DNA of 64,000 nucleotides from Chloroflexota bacterium (GTDB lineage: Bacteria > Chloroflexota > Anaerolineae > UBA4142). The notes beneath the pieces are model-generated. The model ran no database searches. It saw only the letters and a program-made list of their open reading frames with translations, and was not told the DNA's origin. Each line of letters starts with the position of its first letter. Position 1 is the stretch's first letter. Below, piece by piece: positions 1 through 8,103 of the stretch. The position numbers were made by a program, and so were the translations under genes. The stretch spans positions 1-64,000 of the forward strand of contig JAMCQI010000041.1 of NCBI GenBank assembly GCA_023381515.1, given 5' to 3'.

Positions 1-383
1 AACTGACTGAAACCAGGGGACGCGACACTACGGCAGGCTGATCCCTGGGCGGGCAGCGACGTCCCAAACCGCCTTTCGGACCACTCCGGCTTCAAGTCCC
101 CAAAAGCCGCCATTAATCCACACTCTCGCACGGCGACCCCGGTCGCCTATTTCGGCGGGGACCACGTCTCCAGCCACACATGGTCGCCGCCGACGTTTAG
201 CGGCAGCCGCTTCAGGTTGCTGCGGGTACCGGAAAATCCTTGGCTCTCCGTAGCTTGGCCCACCTGCCCCGCGCGTTTCAGCGGGGTTGTGGGCGTGGGA
301 GAACGCGCGGAGCGGAGCCTGCCTGCGGGACGAGGCGCTAGGTTGCAGGAGCATCGGCAATTGCCGCATCCGCGAACGCGCTT
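1..383. other. no gene seen at left edge
   Basis: This is GC-rich sequence downstream of the stop codon of the GH18-CE4-GT2 gene. Open frames on both strands here lack a ribosome-binding site and resemble no protein I know. A perfect 12-bp palindrome, CGGCAATTGCCG, lies at 355-366 just past the stop codon. It may form part of a 3' hairpin, but no T-run follows it on the minus strand. Confidence 0.5.
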
Positions 384-3300
384 TTATCCGCTGGGAACGG
401 TCGCTTTGCGTTCGAGCTTGCCCCAGCCGACGGCGGGCCCGCGGAGCGCGGTGAGGGCGGATCTGACGGCGACATAGTACATGAGTTGTCGATAGACCAG
501 GCGCTGCAAAAAGAGCCATGCCAGCAGCCCCTTGTCCTCTCTCGGCTCAAGCAGGAACGCAATCAAGGCCGCGGCATAGTCGATAGCGAGAAAGAGAGCA
601 TAGTAGTAGAGGATCGCAAGGAGCGAAGCCGTCGAATAGGAAAGAGGGTGTTGGTACCTCTCGAGCCAGATCGAAGCGATTGAAGTAAAGAGCATCAAAT
701 CCATCAGCGGCGAGATGAGCGGAAAGAACACCTGAAAGATCAGGATGTTCGGCAGGGCGACGAGGCCCAGGGCACGATAACGCGGGCGGAAGAGCGTGTC
801 GAGATTTTTCCAGGCCGCCTGCAAGGTGCCGTACATCCAGCGAAAGCGCTGCTTGATCAGGCCGCCTATCGTATCGGGCGCTTCGGTCAGCGCTATAGCC
901 GCCGGCTCGTACTCGACCCTGTGCCCGAGACGCAGAAGGGCCATGGTGAGGGCGGCGTCTTCAGCCAGGGTATCGTTCGTAAAACCGCCGGCCTGCAGCA
1001 CTGCTTCCCGGCGCCACGCGCCGAGAGCTCCCGGAACGACGGTGATGCTATTGAGCGCGGCGAACGCGCGCCGGTCGAGGTTCTGGCTCGTGATGTACTC
1101 GAGGGCCTGCCAATCGGTCAGCAGGTTGATGCGATTGCCGACTTTGGTGTTCCCCGCGACCGCGCTGACTCGCGGGTCCATAAAATGGGGCACGAGTTTT
1201 GATATCGCGTCCGGCAGCACAACCGTATCCGCGTCGATGGTGACAAGGATTTCCGCATCGCTGTGGCGCATCCCAAAATTGAGCGCATCGGCTTTGCCGC
1301 CATTCGGTTTGGTGAAGAGGTGCACGTACGGGTCATCCGCAAAAGCCTCGACCAGCCGTGCGTAGGTCTGGTCGAGGGATCCGTCGTCGACGACCAGGAC
1401 GTCCAGACGCGGATACGTGCTGCGAAGCAGCGACCGGACCGTGTTGCAGACGACTTTTTCTTCATTATAGGCCGGCACGATCACGCCGACTCGCGGCAGG
1501 TAATCTCTCCGTCCGGCCCTCTTCTTCTTCCGGGACGTGACCGCGAGGAGCGCGACCAAGACGAGGCGCAGCACACCAAGCAAAATCCCCACGGCAAAGA
1601 GCAAGCCCATGACCGCATTCGCCTGACTCAGGAGCTCGAATCCGACTCCGTAGACAATGGCGGCAATCTGTTCGCGCGGAGAGATCGCGGGCATGACGCG
1701 ATCGCGCGGGAGCTGCTGCAAGTCCGACACGAGAACCAGCTGAAAACCTTCAGCACGCAATCCTTCGATAATGTGAGGGAGCGCGGCAACAGTTTGCTCT
1801 CGATTGCCGCCCCCGTCGTGGAGGAGCACGATATTTCCCCCGCTCTTTGCTTGGGTCAAAGTCTCTTCGACGATCTTGTCCACGCCGGGGGAGCGCCAAT
1901 CCCCCGGATCGATCTGCATGCCGATCGTCAGATAGCCCAGCGCACTCGTCGTCACGAGCGGCTTGACTTGGTCCGGCGTCGCGGGCTCCACATCCTCCCC
2001 ATAGGGAGGGCGGAAGAGGAGAGAGCGGCGGCCGAGGCGACTTTCAAAAACGCGCTCGGTGGCGTTGAGCTCAAACTTGAGCTGCTCGTCGGAAATCGCG
2101 GTCAGGTCCGGATGAGTAAAAGTGTGATTGCCGATCTCGTCACCCTCATTCCACTCACGTCGGAGCAAGTCGCTGTGGAGGTCGGCGTTCATGCCGATGA
2201 CGAAAAAGGTGGCAGGGGCCGCATAGCGCTTGAGTATGTCGAGGATGCGCGGGGTAAAGTTAGGATCAGGCCCGTCGTCGAAGGTCAAGGCGATCTTTCT
2301 CTTGTCTGCCCCTCCCCAGCGGTCAATGGCATAATTCGCCGGGTAGGCCGTAAATTGCTCGGAGGTGATGAGCCCGGACGGCTCGACGAGAGTGAGGTTG
2401 CGAGCGCCCTGGTGCGGCATTCCGGCCACGCGCAGAATCTCGCCCTGACCATGCCAATCCAAATCGTAGCCGTAAGGAAGTGTTTGCAGCGAACGCGCGA
2501 CGGCGCCGTCCAGTTGATCCCGCCGATCGAACACCGTCCAAACAGAAGGGTCTTCGGCGCCGAGGCGCCAGAGCGCGAGGGCGCGGGGGTGATAGGCGCG
2601 GGCTTGCATCAGTTGGTTAAACACGGTGACCGCATCGAGGAACCAGACGTGATGAACCGTTCCGGTCTCGTCCGCATAGTCCAGAGTCGGGTTCAGAAAA
2701 GACGCGTCAAAGCGCACGGGGGAGTGCGAGTCCCGCGCCAGCTGCATGATCTCTTGAAAGGAAAGGGTGTCTCCATCGGTCCGGCCGTCTGGCCAATCGT
2801 AACCGTAGCTTCCGAGCGCGAGGGCAAGATGGTCCGAAGGCACCTCGGCGAAACGGCGGGCGAGAGCGGCGGCGAACCAAGTCTGCGAAGCCAAAGGGCC
2901 GGCACCCCCGGTCGGCCCGCTCCAGTGCTGATCATAGGTCATGAGGATGAGGTAATCGCTGTACTGCGCTAGCGTGTGGTAATCGTAGATGGAATTGTCA
3001 AACGGCAGTGATTGAGTGACCGTCAGGCCGAGGGGATGAAAAGTGGCATAGAGTTCGCTCATAAAGGCGGTCAGGGCCGGCTGACTCCCCGCCGGCACCT
3101 CCTCCAAGTCGATATTCACACCGGAAAAGTGGTTACTGTCGACCAATTCCCGCAAGCCCTCGATCGTGCGTGCCCGCGCGGCGGGGTCGTCGAGCATCTT
3201 GGCTACCCCCTGGCTATCCCATACTCCACGGCTGTAATTGTAATTGTTGACAAGAGGCAGGATCGCCATGTCCGGCCGATGCTCACGAACGTATGCCAGC

Positions 3301-4199
3301 AGGCGGGCCTGCTCGACGGGGTCGACGAAGAATAGACTCCCATCTCCTTGCGCGACGGACACCCAATCGGCGACCACCGCATCGAGCTGATTCAGATGCT
3401 CCTGGAGCGAGACAAAACTGGCTTCGCTCCAGCTCACGTAGAATCCAATCAACGGGGTTTGATATCCCGCGGTCGCTGCGGCATCGCTGACTGGCAAATT
3501 GATGGGAATGTTCAAGGAATACGATGGCCCGGCTGGCCCCTTGCGCCCCGGAGGTGTTATCGGCGGAGTGGGATGTGGATGCTGCGTTACCGAAGGCCGA
3601 GCGGTAGGATTGGCGCCGTGCGTCGGCGTCGGCGGCGCTTGCGTAGGCGGGACCCCCGTGGGAGGTGCGTTTGGGGTCGTCGTCGCGGGCAGGATCGGCG
3701 GCGTGGGCGCGGGTGCCGTTGGGGTATGTTGAATTCCTTGCCCCGGTGGAGTCGGCGTCTCGACGGGGACGGTTGGGAATGGCACCTCTGGCGTCGCGGG
3801 CGGGTTGGACGGACGCGGCGGAGACGTCGGCGTTTCTGTGTCCGTTGCCGGAGGGGGGGTGGGCGAGAAATAAAGGGTTGCCGTCGCAGAAGGAGGCGGC
3901 GGGGTTCGCGTTGCCGTGCGAGTCCGACGGGACGCCCCGGGCTCGGCGTTTGACGAGAACCCGGGAAGTACCGGTCCGACGAGCGTGGCAGTTGCCGGAG
4001 GCGGAGGCGCGAGCAGACGCCCCATAGGGGACAACTGGAGTTGGGGGAGCGAGGGGTTGACGAGAACGCTGGCGATCATCACCCCAAAGACGATGGTGAG
4101 GAGCGCTGCAATCAGCTGCGAGATCCGCTTAAAGCGCCGCCATCGGCGCTGCTCGGGGTCGTAAAAGACGGGAGGTCTTGATTCCGGAGCCACCTGCAC
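384..4199 (-). CDS. GH18-like / polysaccharide deacetylase / GT2 fusion, membrane protein
   Basis: A 1271-residue protein that joins three glycan-active modules. A transmembrane segment (about residues 29-48) is followed by a Pro/Thr-rich linker (about 85-225). A GH18-type domain spans about 245-600 with the acidic motif GVNIDLEEV near 360-368. A CE4 deacetylase domain spans about 635-830 with TFDDGPD (639-645), HTFTH (692-696), RPPYG (730-734) and LLHDGGG. After another membrane segment (about 863-888) comes a processive GT2 domain with DAD (989-991), TLAED (1077-1081) and QRFRW (1117-1121), then several C-terminal membrane helices. The GT2 part resembles PgaC/NodC-like beta-glycan synthases, so the protein probably makes, deacetylates and trims an N-acetylhexosamine polymer across the membrane. 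That last step is inference. It is transcribed alone, away from the cold-shock gene. Confidence 0.9.
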   Translation of the reverse strand: MQVAPESRPPVFYDPEQRRWRRFKRISQLIAALLTIVFGVMIASVLVNPSLPQLQLSPMGRLLAPPPPATATLVGPVLPGFSSNAEPGASRRTRTATRTPPPPSATATLYFSPTPPPATDTETPTSPPRPSNPPATPEVPFPTVPVETPTPPGQGIQHTPTAPAPTPPILPATTTPNAPPTGVPPTQAPPTPTHGANPTARPSVTQHPHPTPPITPPGRKGPAGPSYSLNIPINLPVSDAAATAGYQTPLIGFYVSWSEASFVSLQEHLNQLDAVVADWVSVAQGDGSLFFVDPVEQARLLAYVREHRPDMAILPLVNNYNYSRGVWDSQGVAKMLDDPAARARTIEGLRELVDSNHFSGVNIDLEEVPAGSQPALTAFMSELYATFHPLGLTVTQSLPFDNSIYDYHTLAQYSDYLILMTYDQHWSGPTGGAGPLASQTWFAAALARRFAEVPSDHLALALGSYGYDWPDGRTDGDTLSFQEIMQLARDSHSPVRFDASFLNPTLDYADETGTVHHVWFLDAVTVFNQLMQARAYHPRALALWRLGAEDPSVWTVFDRRDQLDGAVARSLQTLPYGYDLDWHGQGEILRVAGMPHQGARNLTLVEPSGLITSEQFTAYPANYAIDRWGGADKRKIALTFDDGPDPNFTPRILDILKRYAAPATFFVIGMNADLHSDLLRREWNEGDEIGNHTFTHPDLTAISDEQLKFELNATERVFESRLGRRSLLFRPPYGEDVEPATPDQVKPLVTTSALGYLTIGMQIDPGDWRSPGVDKIVEETLTQAKSGGNIVLLHDGGGNREQTVAALPHIIEGLRAEGFQLVLVSDLQQLPRDRVMPAISPREQIAAIVYGVGFELLSQANAVMGLLFAVGILLGVLRLVLVALLAVTSRKKKRAGRRDYLPRVGVIVPAYNEEKVVCNTVRSLLRSTYPRLDVLVVDDGSLDQTYARLVEAFADDPYVHLFTKPNGGKADALNFGMRHSDAEILVTIDADTVVLPDAISKLVPHFMDPRVSAVAGNTKVGNRINLLTDWQALEYITSQNLDRRAFAALNSITVVPGALGAWRREAVLQAGGFTNDTLAEDAALTMALLRLGHRVEYEPAAIALTEAPDTIGGLIKQRFRWMYGTLQAAWKNLDTLFRPRYRALGLVALPNILIFQVFFPLISPLMDLMLFTSIASIWLERYQHPLSYSTASLLAILYYYALFLAIDYAAALIAFLLEPREDKGLLAWLFLQRLVYRQLMYYVAVRSALTALRGPAVGWGKLERKATVPSG

Positions 4200-4247
4200 A
4201 TTTTACCTCTGCGCCGCCGGCCTAACGTGACCGTTCGCGCTTTCGCT

Positions 4248-4263
4248 TTTCCCACGTGGGAAA
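4248..4263. promoter_or_regulatory. 16-bp perfect palindrome, candidate operator
   Basis: TTTCCCACGTGGGAAA is a perfect 16-bp palindrome centred on CACGTG. It lies about 50 bp upstream of the start of the GH18-CE4-GT2 gene, where a dimeric regulator could bind. No clear -35/-10 pair was found next to it. The rest of 4200-4510 shows no gene. Confidence 0.4.
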
Positions 4264-4512
4264 CAGCCGTCTTTTGCTATAGGCTTTGTATGTGAAGCAC
4301 ACTCCGCCATTGTGCGATACGAAAATCGCTCCTACGATGTTCTGTGTCAACCCAGCCTTTGAGCACGGCGTCGGCGACAGAATTGTTCGGCCACACGTCC
4401 GGGAACTATGCCGGCCTGTCCGCAGGTTTGGGCCGGCGGAGCCTGGGCAGAACGCGGAACAGAGCGGGCAGGACAAGCAGGACAATTAACAGTATAGGCG
4501 TGAATTTGCGAT

Positions 4513-4540
4513 TTGACAATCAGATATATCTGAATATACT
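4513..4540 (+). promoter_or_regulatory. sigma70-like promoter of csp with palindrome in spacer
   Basis: TTGACA at 4513-4518 and TATACT at 4535-4540 are separated by 16 bp. The spacer contains a perfect 12-bp palindrome, CAGATATATCTG (4521-4532), well placed for a repressor or for local DNA structure. Transcription should start near 4547, giving a leader of about 125 nt. Confidence 0.75.
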
Positions 4541-4578
4541 GGTATGCGTACGGAACGGCAAATTCTGATTTTGGAGCA

Positions 4579-4620
4579 ACGCCCGCGCACTGTCAGGAAA
4601 TGCAGTGCCAGGGCGTTTTT
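4579..4620 (+). promoter_or_regulatory. terminator-like hairpin in csp leader
   Basis: Arms 4579-4592 and 4603-4616 pair in two 6-bp blocks around a 2x2 mismatch, with a 10-nt loop and a T-run at 4616-4620. It lies inside the leader, 53 nt before the start codon. It could be an attenuator or a temperature-responsive structure. Cold-shock mRNAs are known for structured leaders. Confidence 0.5.
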
Positions 4621-4672
4621 CTGTCTCAGAGGATGTCAGTTCCGGCGAATTTTCCAAGAAGGAGCCAAGAAG

Positions 4673-4891
4673 ATGGCTGAGCGAACGACCGGTACCGTAA
4701 AATGGTTCAACGCGGCGAAGGGCTATGGCTTTATCGCGCGCGAGGGGGGCAAGGATCTCTTTGTCCACTTTTCCGCGATCCAGGACCCGACCAATGGCTA
4801 TCGCAGCTTGAACGAAGGCGACCAGGTCGAATTCACGGTCGAGGACAGCCCCAAGGGACCCCAGGCGACCAACGTCGTCAAATTGAGCTAA
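4673..4891 (+). CDS. cold-shock protein, CspA family
   Basis: A 72-residue single cold-shock domain, the normal length for CspA-type RNA chaperones. RNP1 is seen as KGYGFI and RNP2 as LFVHFSAI. The start at 4673 follows AAGGAG (4659-4664) with 8-nt spacing; a longer open frame upstream lies in the leader and is not expected to be translated. The protein would bind single-stranded RNA and DNA in the cytoplasm and melt secondary structure. It is monocistronic, with its own promoter, structured leader and terminator. Confidence 0.95.
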   Translation: MAERTTGTVKWFNAAKGYGFIAREGGKDLFVHFSAIQDPTNGYRSLNEGDQVEFTVEDSPKGPQATNVVKLS

Positions 4892-4993
4892 CGCTCACCG
4901 GTCCAGGTGGGCTCACGACCTTTTCGGTATTACGGATGCACAGTCATTGATTGAAACTCCTTAATAACGTGAGTCGTGGGGCCGTAGATGCAT

Positions 4994-5020
4994 CAGGCAG
5001 GCGCAAGTCCTGCCTGTTTT
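4994..5020 (+). terminator. intrinsic terminator after csp
   Basis: A perfect 8-bp stem (CAGGCAGG at 4994-5001, CCTGCCTG at 5009-5016) with a 7-nt loop is followed by TTTT. It lies about 100 nt after the csp stop codon. Confidence 0.75.
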
Positions 5021-5144
5021 CATTTGAGCCGAGATCAGATCAGGCTTGGATGTACTCGCCGCAATGTTTGCGGCTCTTGCATAGGTGCCGATGATCGAAT
5101 GGCTACATCCGGTCGTGCCGCACGACAGTCCGCTTTGTTACAAC

Positions 5145-5903
5145 CTATTCACCGGCCTTCCGGTGTGTGTTGATAAAGCGAACCATCAGATCGGTGAGCG
5201 CCGTGATGTATGCCTGTCCATTCACAACGGACGCCTTGGCGGGATCGCCGAGGACGCCGTTCTCTGTCACCGAACGAAAGCCTTGCTTGAAAACCACGGG
5301 TGCAATACTGAGCTGGTCGCCGACATAGCCGGCGCGCGCGTCGGCCATATGGACCAGGTCAGGACGAATGGCGAGGAGAAGCGAGGTTTCGTGTTCGCCC
5401 GAATGCCCTCCCGCTTCTTCCGGCGCGACTCCATGCGCCGCGCCCACCCGGAAGACCTCGTCCATGAGCGCGTTGAGGTCGGTGAACGCAATGATATTTG
5501 CATTCGGCAGTTCCTTGCGCACCAATTCGACGGCTTGAGCGAGCGGCCTAAAGTTGCCACCATGAGTCGGAATGAGCACGAGATGACGAAAGCCGTGATG
5601 GGCAAGGCTGGAGCAAATGTCGGCGACGATGTGAATGAAGGTGTCATCTTGAAGCGTCAGACTGCCGCAAAAGTCCATATGGTGTACGGAACAGCCGATG
5701 CGGACACCGGGCGCAAGGAGTGCGTTGCCGAGGGCGCGCGTCACGCGGTCTCCTAATTCTTCCCCCCAGATAAAATCGGTGCCGAGCGGCAGGTGCAAAC
5801 CGTGCTGCTCCGTCGAACCGAACGTTACCACAACCGTGTCTAGTCCGTTCGCCATGGCCTGTTCGATCTCCGGCCGAGTCATTTCGTACATCCGGTACTT
5901 CAT
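5145..5903 (-). CDS. creatininase-family amidohydrolase
   Basis: A 252-residue protein of the creatininase/FAPy-deformylase/MftE fold. Metal-ligand motifs are visible: GSTEQHG then LPLGTDF near the N-terminus, HGGN in the middle and GEHET later. The start at 5903 is preceded by GAGGAGGGAAGA; the open frame extends 60 codons further upstream without a ribosome site. Substrate cannot be assigned: family members act on creatinine, formamidopyrimidines or peptide precursors. No MftC- or PQQ-like partner lies nearby. Its first six residues (MKYRMY) are identical to those of the divergent sensor kinase because the two starts sit in an inverted repeat. Confidence 0.8.
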   Translation of the reverse strand: MKYRMYEMTRPEIEQAMANGLDTVVVTFGSTEQHGLHLPLGTDFIWGEELGDRVTRALGNALLAPGVRIGCSVHHMDFCGSLTLQDDTFIHIVADICSSLAHHGFRHLVLIPTHGGNFRPLAQAVELVRKELPNANIIAFTDLNALMDEVFRVGAAHGVAPEEAGGHSGEHETSLLLAIRPDLVHMADARAGYVGDQLSIAPVVFKQGFRSVTENGVLGDPAKASVVNGQAYITALTDLMVRFINTHRKAGE

Positions 5904-5938
5904 TCTTCCCTCCTCATCATCTCCCACTAATGCCCGCA

Positions 5939-5967
5939 AGCTTAGCATCAATCGAGCAGCTTGGCAA
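5939..5967 (-). promoter_or_regulatory. weak promoter for the creatininase gene
   Basis: On the minus strand TTGCCA (5962-5967) and TAAGCT (5939-5944) are 17 bp apart. Both boxes deviate from consensus, so this is tentative. Confidence 0.35.
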
Positions 5968-5971
5968 TTCG

Positions 5972-5980
5972 TGATATAAT
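5972..5980 (+). promoter_or_regulatory. extended -10 promoter for the PAS kinase operon
   Basis: TGATATAAT fits the extended -10 pattern TGnTATAAT, but no good -35 box is present 16-18 bp upstream. Transcription would begin near 5987, about 58 nt before the kinase start. Confidence 0.5.
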
Positions 5981-6044
5981 CGGCCCTAACGTTGCAAGCA
6001 ACGTCAAGTGGTTTGAGAGCAAGTCGGAAATGAGGCAGGGAAGA

Positions 6045-7580
6045 ATGAAGTACCGGATGTACGGGCAAGGGTCTGGCGGGCAACTATCTGCCGATGAACT
6101 GGTCCGCCAAATCAGCTTTCTCGATCTGCCGATCGGCGTCTATGTAGTCTCGCCCGATGGGCGGTTGATAGCATGTAATCGCACGGTGCGCCGGATGCTT
6201 GATCTTGCCCCCGATGGGCCGCTGGAAGCGAGTCTGGCCGACTATTATGTGGATCCCAAGCTGCGCGGCGAATTGCTCCGCAAGGCGCTTGCCGCGGAAG
6301 AGATCGGAGTTTTTCTTGAAAAGGAAACCATCCCGTTCCGAGTCAACGGCCGCGAGATCTGGGTCGAAGACTATTGCCGGCCCCTGCGAGATCTAAAGAC
6401 GCACGAAATCGTGGCGTATATGGGCTGCCTGGTGGATGTGACGACCGAGTATGAAGCCGCACGGCGCGAGGGCGTCTTGCAGAATCGGGTGGAAGAGCTC
6501 ACCTTCGACATTGGCAGGATCCTTCATGCTAATACGAGCACGCTCCTGATGGCGCAACAAACGCTGGACGCCGTCGCCGAAGCGCTCAGCCAGCGTGAGC
6601 TCAAAGACGTGATCGCGACGCCGCCGGAGGAATTGGATGAGCAGCTGGTCGAGGAGGCCGAGACACTCGCCGGGGCGATCGAAAAGCTTATCCAATCTGT
6701 CGAGCCGGAACGGCGGTTCAAGGCGCTCGAGGAAACGCATTGGGAGAATCTCGAGGGGACGATCCCTTCCCTCCGGCAGGCGCGCGAGCTCGTTCCGGAT
6801 ATGGAGATGCGCGTCCCCGCTCTGCGCAGCGCAGCCCATCGCGTCACTCTGGCTTGTCTTGCCATGAGCACAGGAGTCCTGCCCCGCGAGTTGGTCCGCC
6901 AAGTCTTGCGAGCTTCTGCACGCGTCGAATCGACCGCGTGCCTCGTCGATGTGCTCATGTCGCGGGTGGCGATCATTCAGATGGACTCGACGCTCCGCTC
7001 GCTGCGCGACTATATCACCTCGGACATTCGAGCGCACGAAGAGAAAAAACGCCTTGGGGTCAAGGCCTTGACCGACGAAGCCGTTGCGCACATGGCCGAG
7101 TTTGCGCGCAGTTCGAGGGTGGATATTGTGCGGCGCGATCGCGACTATGACGTCTACGTAGAGGGGATTGACCGGGACCTGGTACGCGCCCTCTCGAACT
7201 TGCTCCACAACGCGATCAAGTATTCGTGGCGGCGGGACAAGAGCAAATCGCCGTGGGTGACGGTGCGCACGTATACCCACGAGGGGATGGCCTGTTTTGA
7301 ATTTGAGAACTGGGGAGTCCCGATCGCGAGCGAGGAGATCGAGAACGGGCTCATCTTTCAACTCGGCTATCGGGGCAAGTGGTCCAAGGACCGGGGGAGA
7401 CTGGGCACCGGCATCGGCCTGACCGATGCGAAACGGACGGCGGAGGCGCACCGAGGCCATTTGGCTGTGGCGAGCCGCCCGGCCAACCTTGGGTGGGTGC
7501 GCCCGGACGCCCCGGATTACTACAGCCAGCCGTTCATTACGACGGTGACCCTCTGTCTCCCTGAAGCGGCAAAACGTTGA
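6045..7580 (+). CDS. PAS-domain sensor histidine kinase-like protein
   Basis: A 511-residue soluble protein. An N-terminal PAS domain (about residues 20-140) is followed by a long helical middle region and a C-terminal GHKL ATPase domain (about 370-500). The N box reads NLLHNAIKYS and the G2 box GTGIGL. The G1 box reads ENWGVPI rather than the usual DxGxG, and I see no standard H-box, so autophosphorylation is uncertain. The start at 6045 is chosen because it matches the mirrored start of the creatininase gene and follows a purine-rich site. The next gene encodes a receiver-like protein 12 nt downstream, so the two probably form a cytoplasmic signalling pair. Confidence 0.8.
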   Translation: MKYRMYGQGSGGQLSADELVRQISFLDLPIGVYVVSPDGRLIACNRTVRRMLDLAPDGPLEASLADYYVDPKLRGELLRKALAAEEIGVFLEKETIPFRVNGREIWVEDYCRPLRDLKTHEIVAYMGCLVDVTTEYEAARREGVLQNRVEELTFDIGRILHANTSTLLMAQQTLDAVAEALSQRELKDVIATPPEELDEQLVEEAETLAGAIEKLIQSVEPERRFKALEETHWENLEGTIPSLRQARELVPDMEMRVPALRSAAHRVTLACLAMSTGVLPRELVRQVLRASARVESTACLVDVLMSRVAIIQMDSTLRSLRDYITSDIRAHEEKKRLGVKALTDEAVAHMAEFARSSRVDIVRRDRDYDVYVEGIDRDLVRALSNLLHNAIKYSWRRDKSKSPWVTVRTYTHEGMACFEFENWGVPIASEEIENGLIFQLGYRGKWSKDRGRLGTGIGLTDAKRTAEAHRGHLAVASRPANLGWVRPDAPDYYSQPFITTVTLCLPEAAKR

Positions 7581-7592
7581 GGATCGTACTCT

Positions 7593-8081
7593 ATGAAAAA
7601 GCCAGGCGTTCTTTGGGTTGAAGACAGCGCCCGCTTAGAATTGAGAAATCTGGTCGGCCCGCTGCTGTTCAGCAACAAGTTCGAGTTTGCGCTTGCGGAA
7701 GATGTGACGACGGCGGTGCGCCTGCTCCGTGCGAAACCCTTTGACGGCGTCATTGTCGATATCCGCCTGCCACCCGGCACCGATCCCGAGTGGCGGAAAT
7801 TGTACCAGCAAAGCGGGCTCGATCGCGTCCACGCACAATTGGGCCTGAAACTGCTCTATTGGCTGCTCACGCGGGACAACTCGATCCATCCCGAACAACC
7901 GCCGGATTGGATCCAGCCACACCATGTCGGCATCTTTACGGTGGAAAGCAGAGGCGAAGTGGAGAGACACCTGGAGGCGCTCGGCATCCGCGTGTTCCGT
8001 CAGAAGGTCGCCGGTCTCCGAGACACGACCCTCTTGGAATTGATCGACGAAATCCTCACTCAGGGCCCAAGTCCAAAGTAA
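7593..8081 (+). CDS. atypical receiver-domain protein
   Basis: A 162-residue protein that starts like a CheY receiver: VLWVEDS at the N-terminus supplies the acidic pair and VDIRLPPG near residue 56 supplies the phosphoacceptor aspartate. After that aspartate there is an insertion of about 40 residues absent from normal receivers, and the end is helical. It has no DNA-binding output domain. It follows the PAS kinase by 12 nt and precedes the VWA gene by 22 nt, so it probably receives the kinase signal and acts through protein contacts. Confidence 0.7.
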   Translation: MKKPGVLWVEDSARLELRNLVGPLLFSNKFEFALAEDVTTAVRLLRAKPFDGVIVDIRLPPGTDPEWRKLYQQSGLDRVHAQLGLKLLYWLLTRDNSIHPEQPPDWIQPHHVGIFTVESRGEVERHLEALGIRVFRQKVAGLRDTTLLELIDEILTQGPSPK

Positions 8082-8103
8082 TTGGTGGTATAAGGAGGAC
8101 CCC

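Larger units (their letters stand above)
5885..6063. repeat. 26-nt inverted repeat covering two divergent start regions
   Basis: Positions 5885-5910 and 6038-6063 are exact reverse complements over 26 nt. Each arm carries the ribosome-binding purines, the ATG and the first codons of its gene, so both proteins begin MKYRMY. The spacer is 127 nt and contains the promoter region. Confidence 0.9.

Noticed and set aside
1263..2972. A 569-codon open frame on the + strand
   Set aside because: It is antisense to the GH18-CE4-GT2 gene, has no ribosome site and reads as Arg/Glu/Gly-rich shadow of GC-rich codons.
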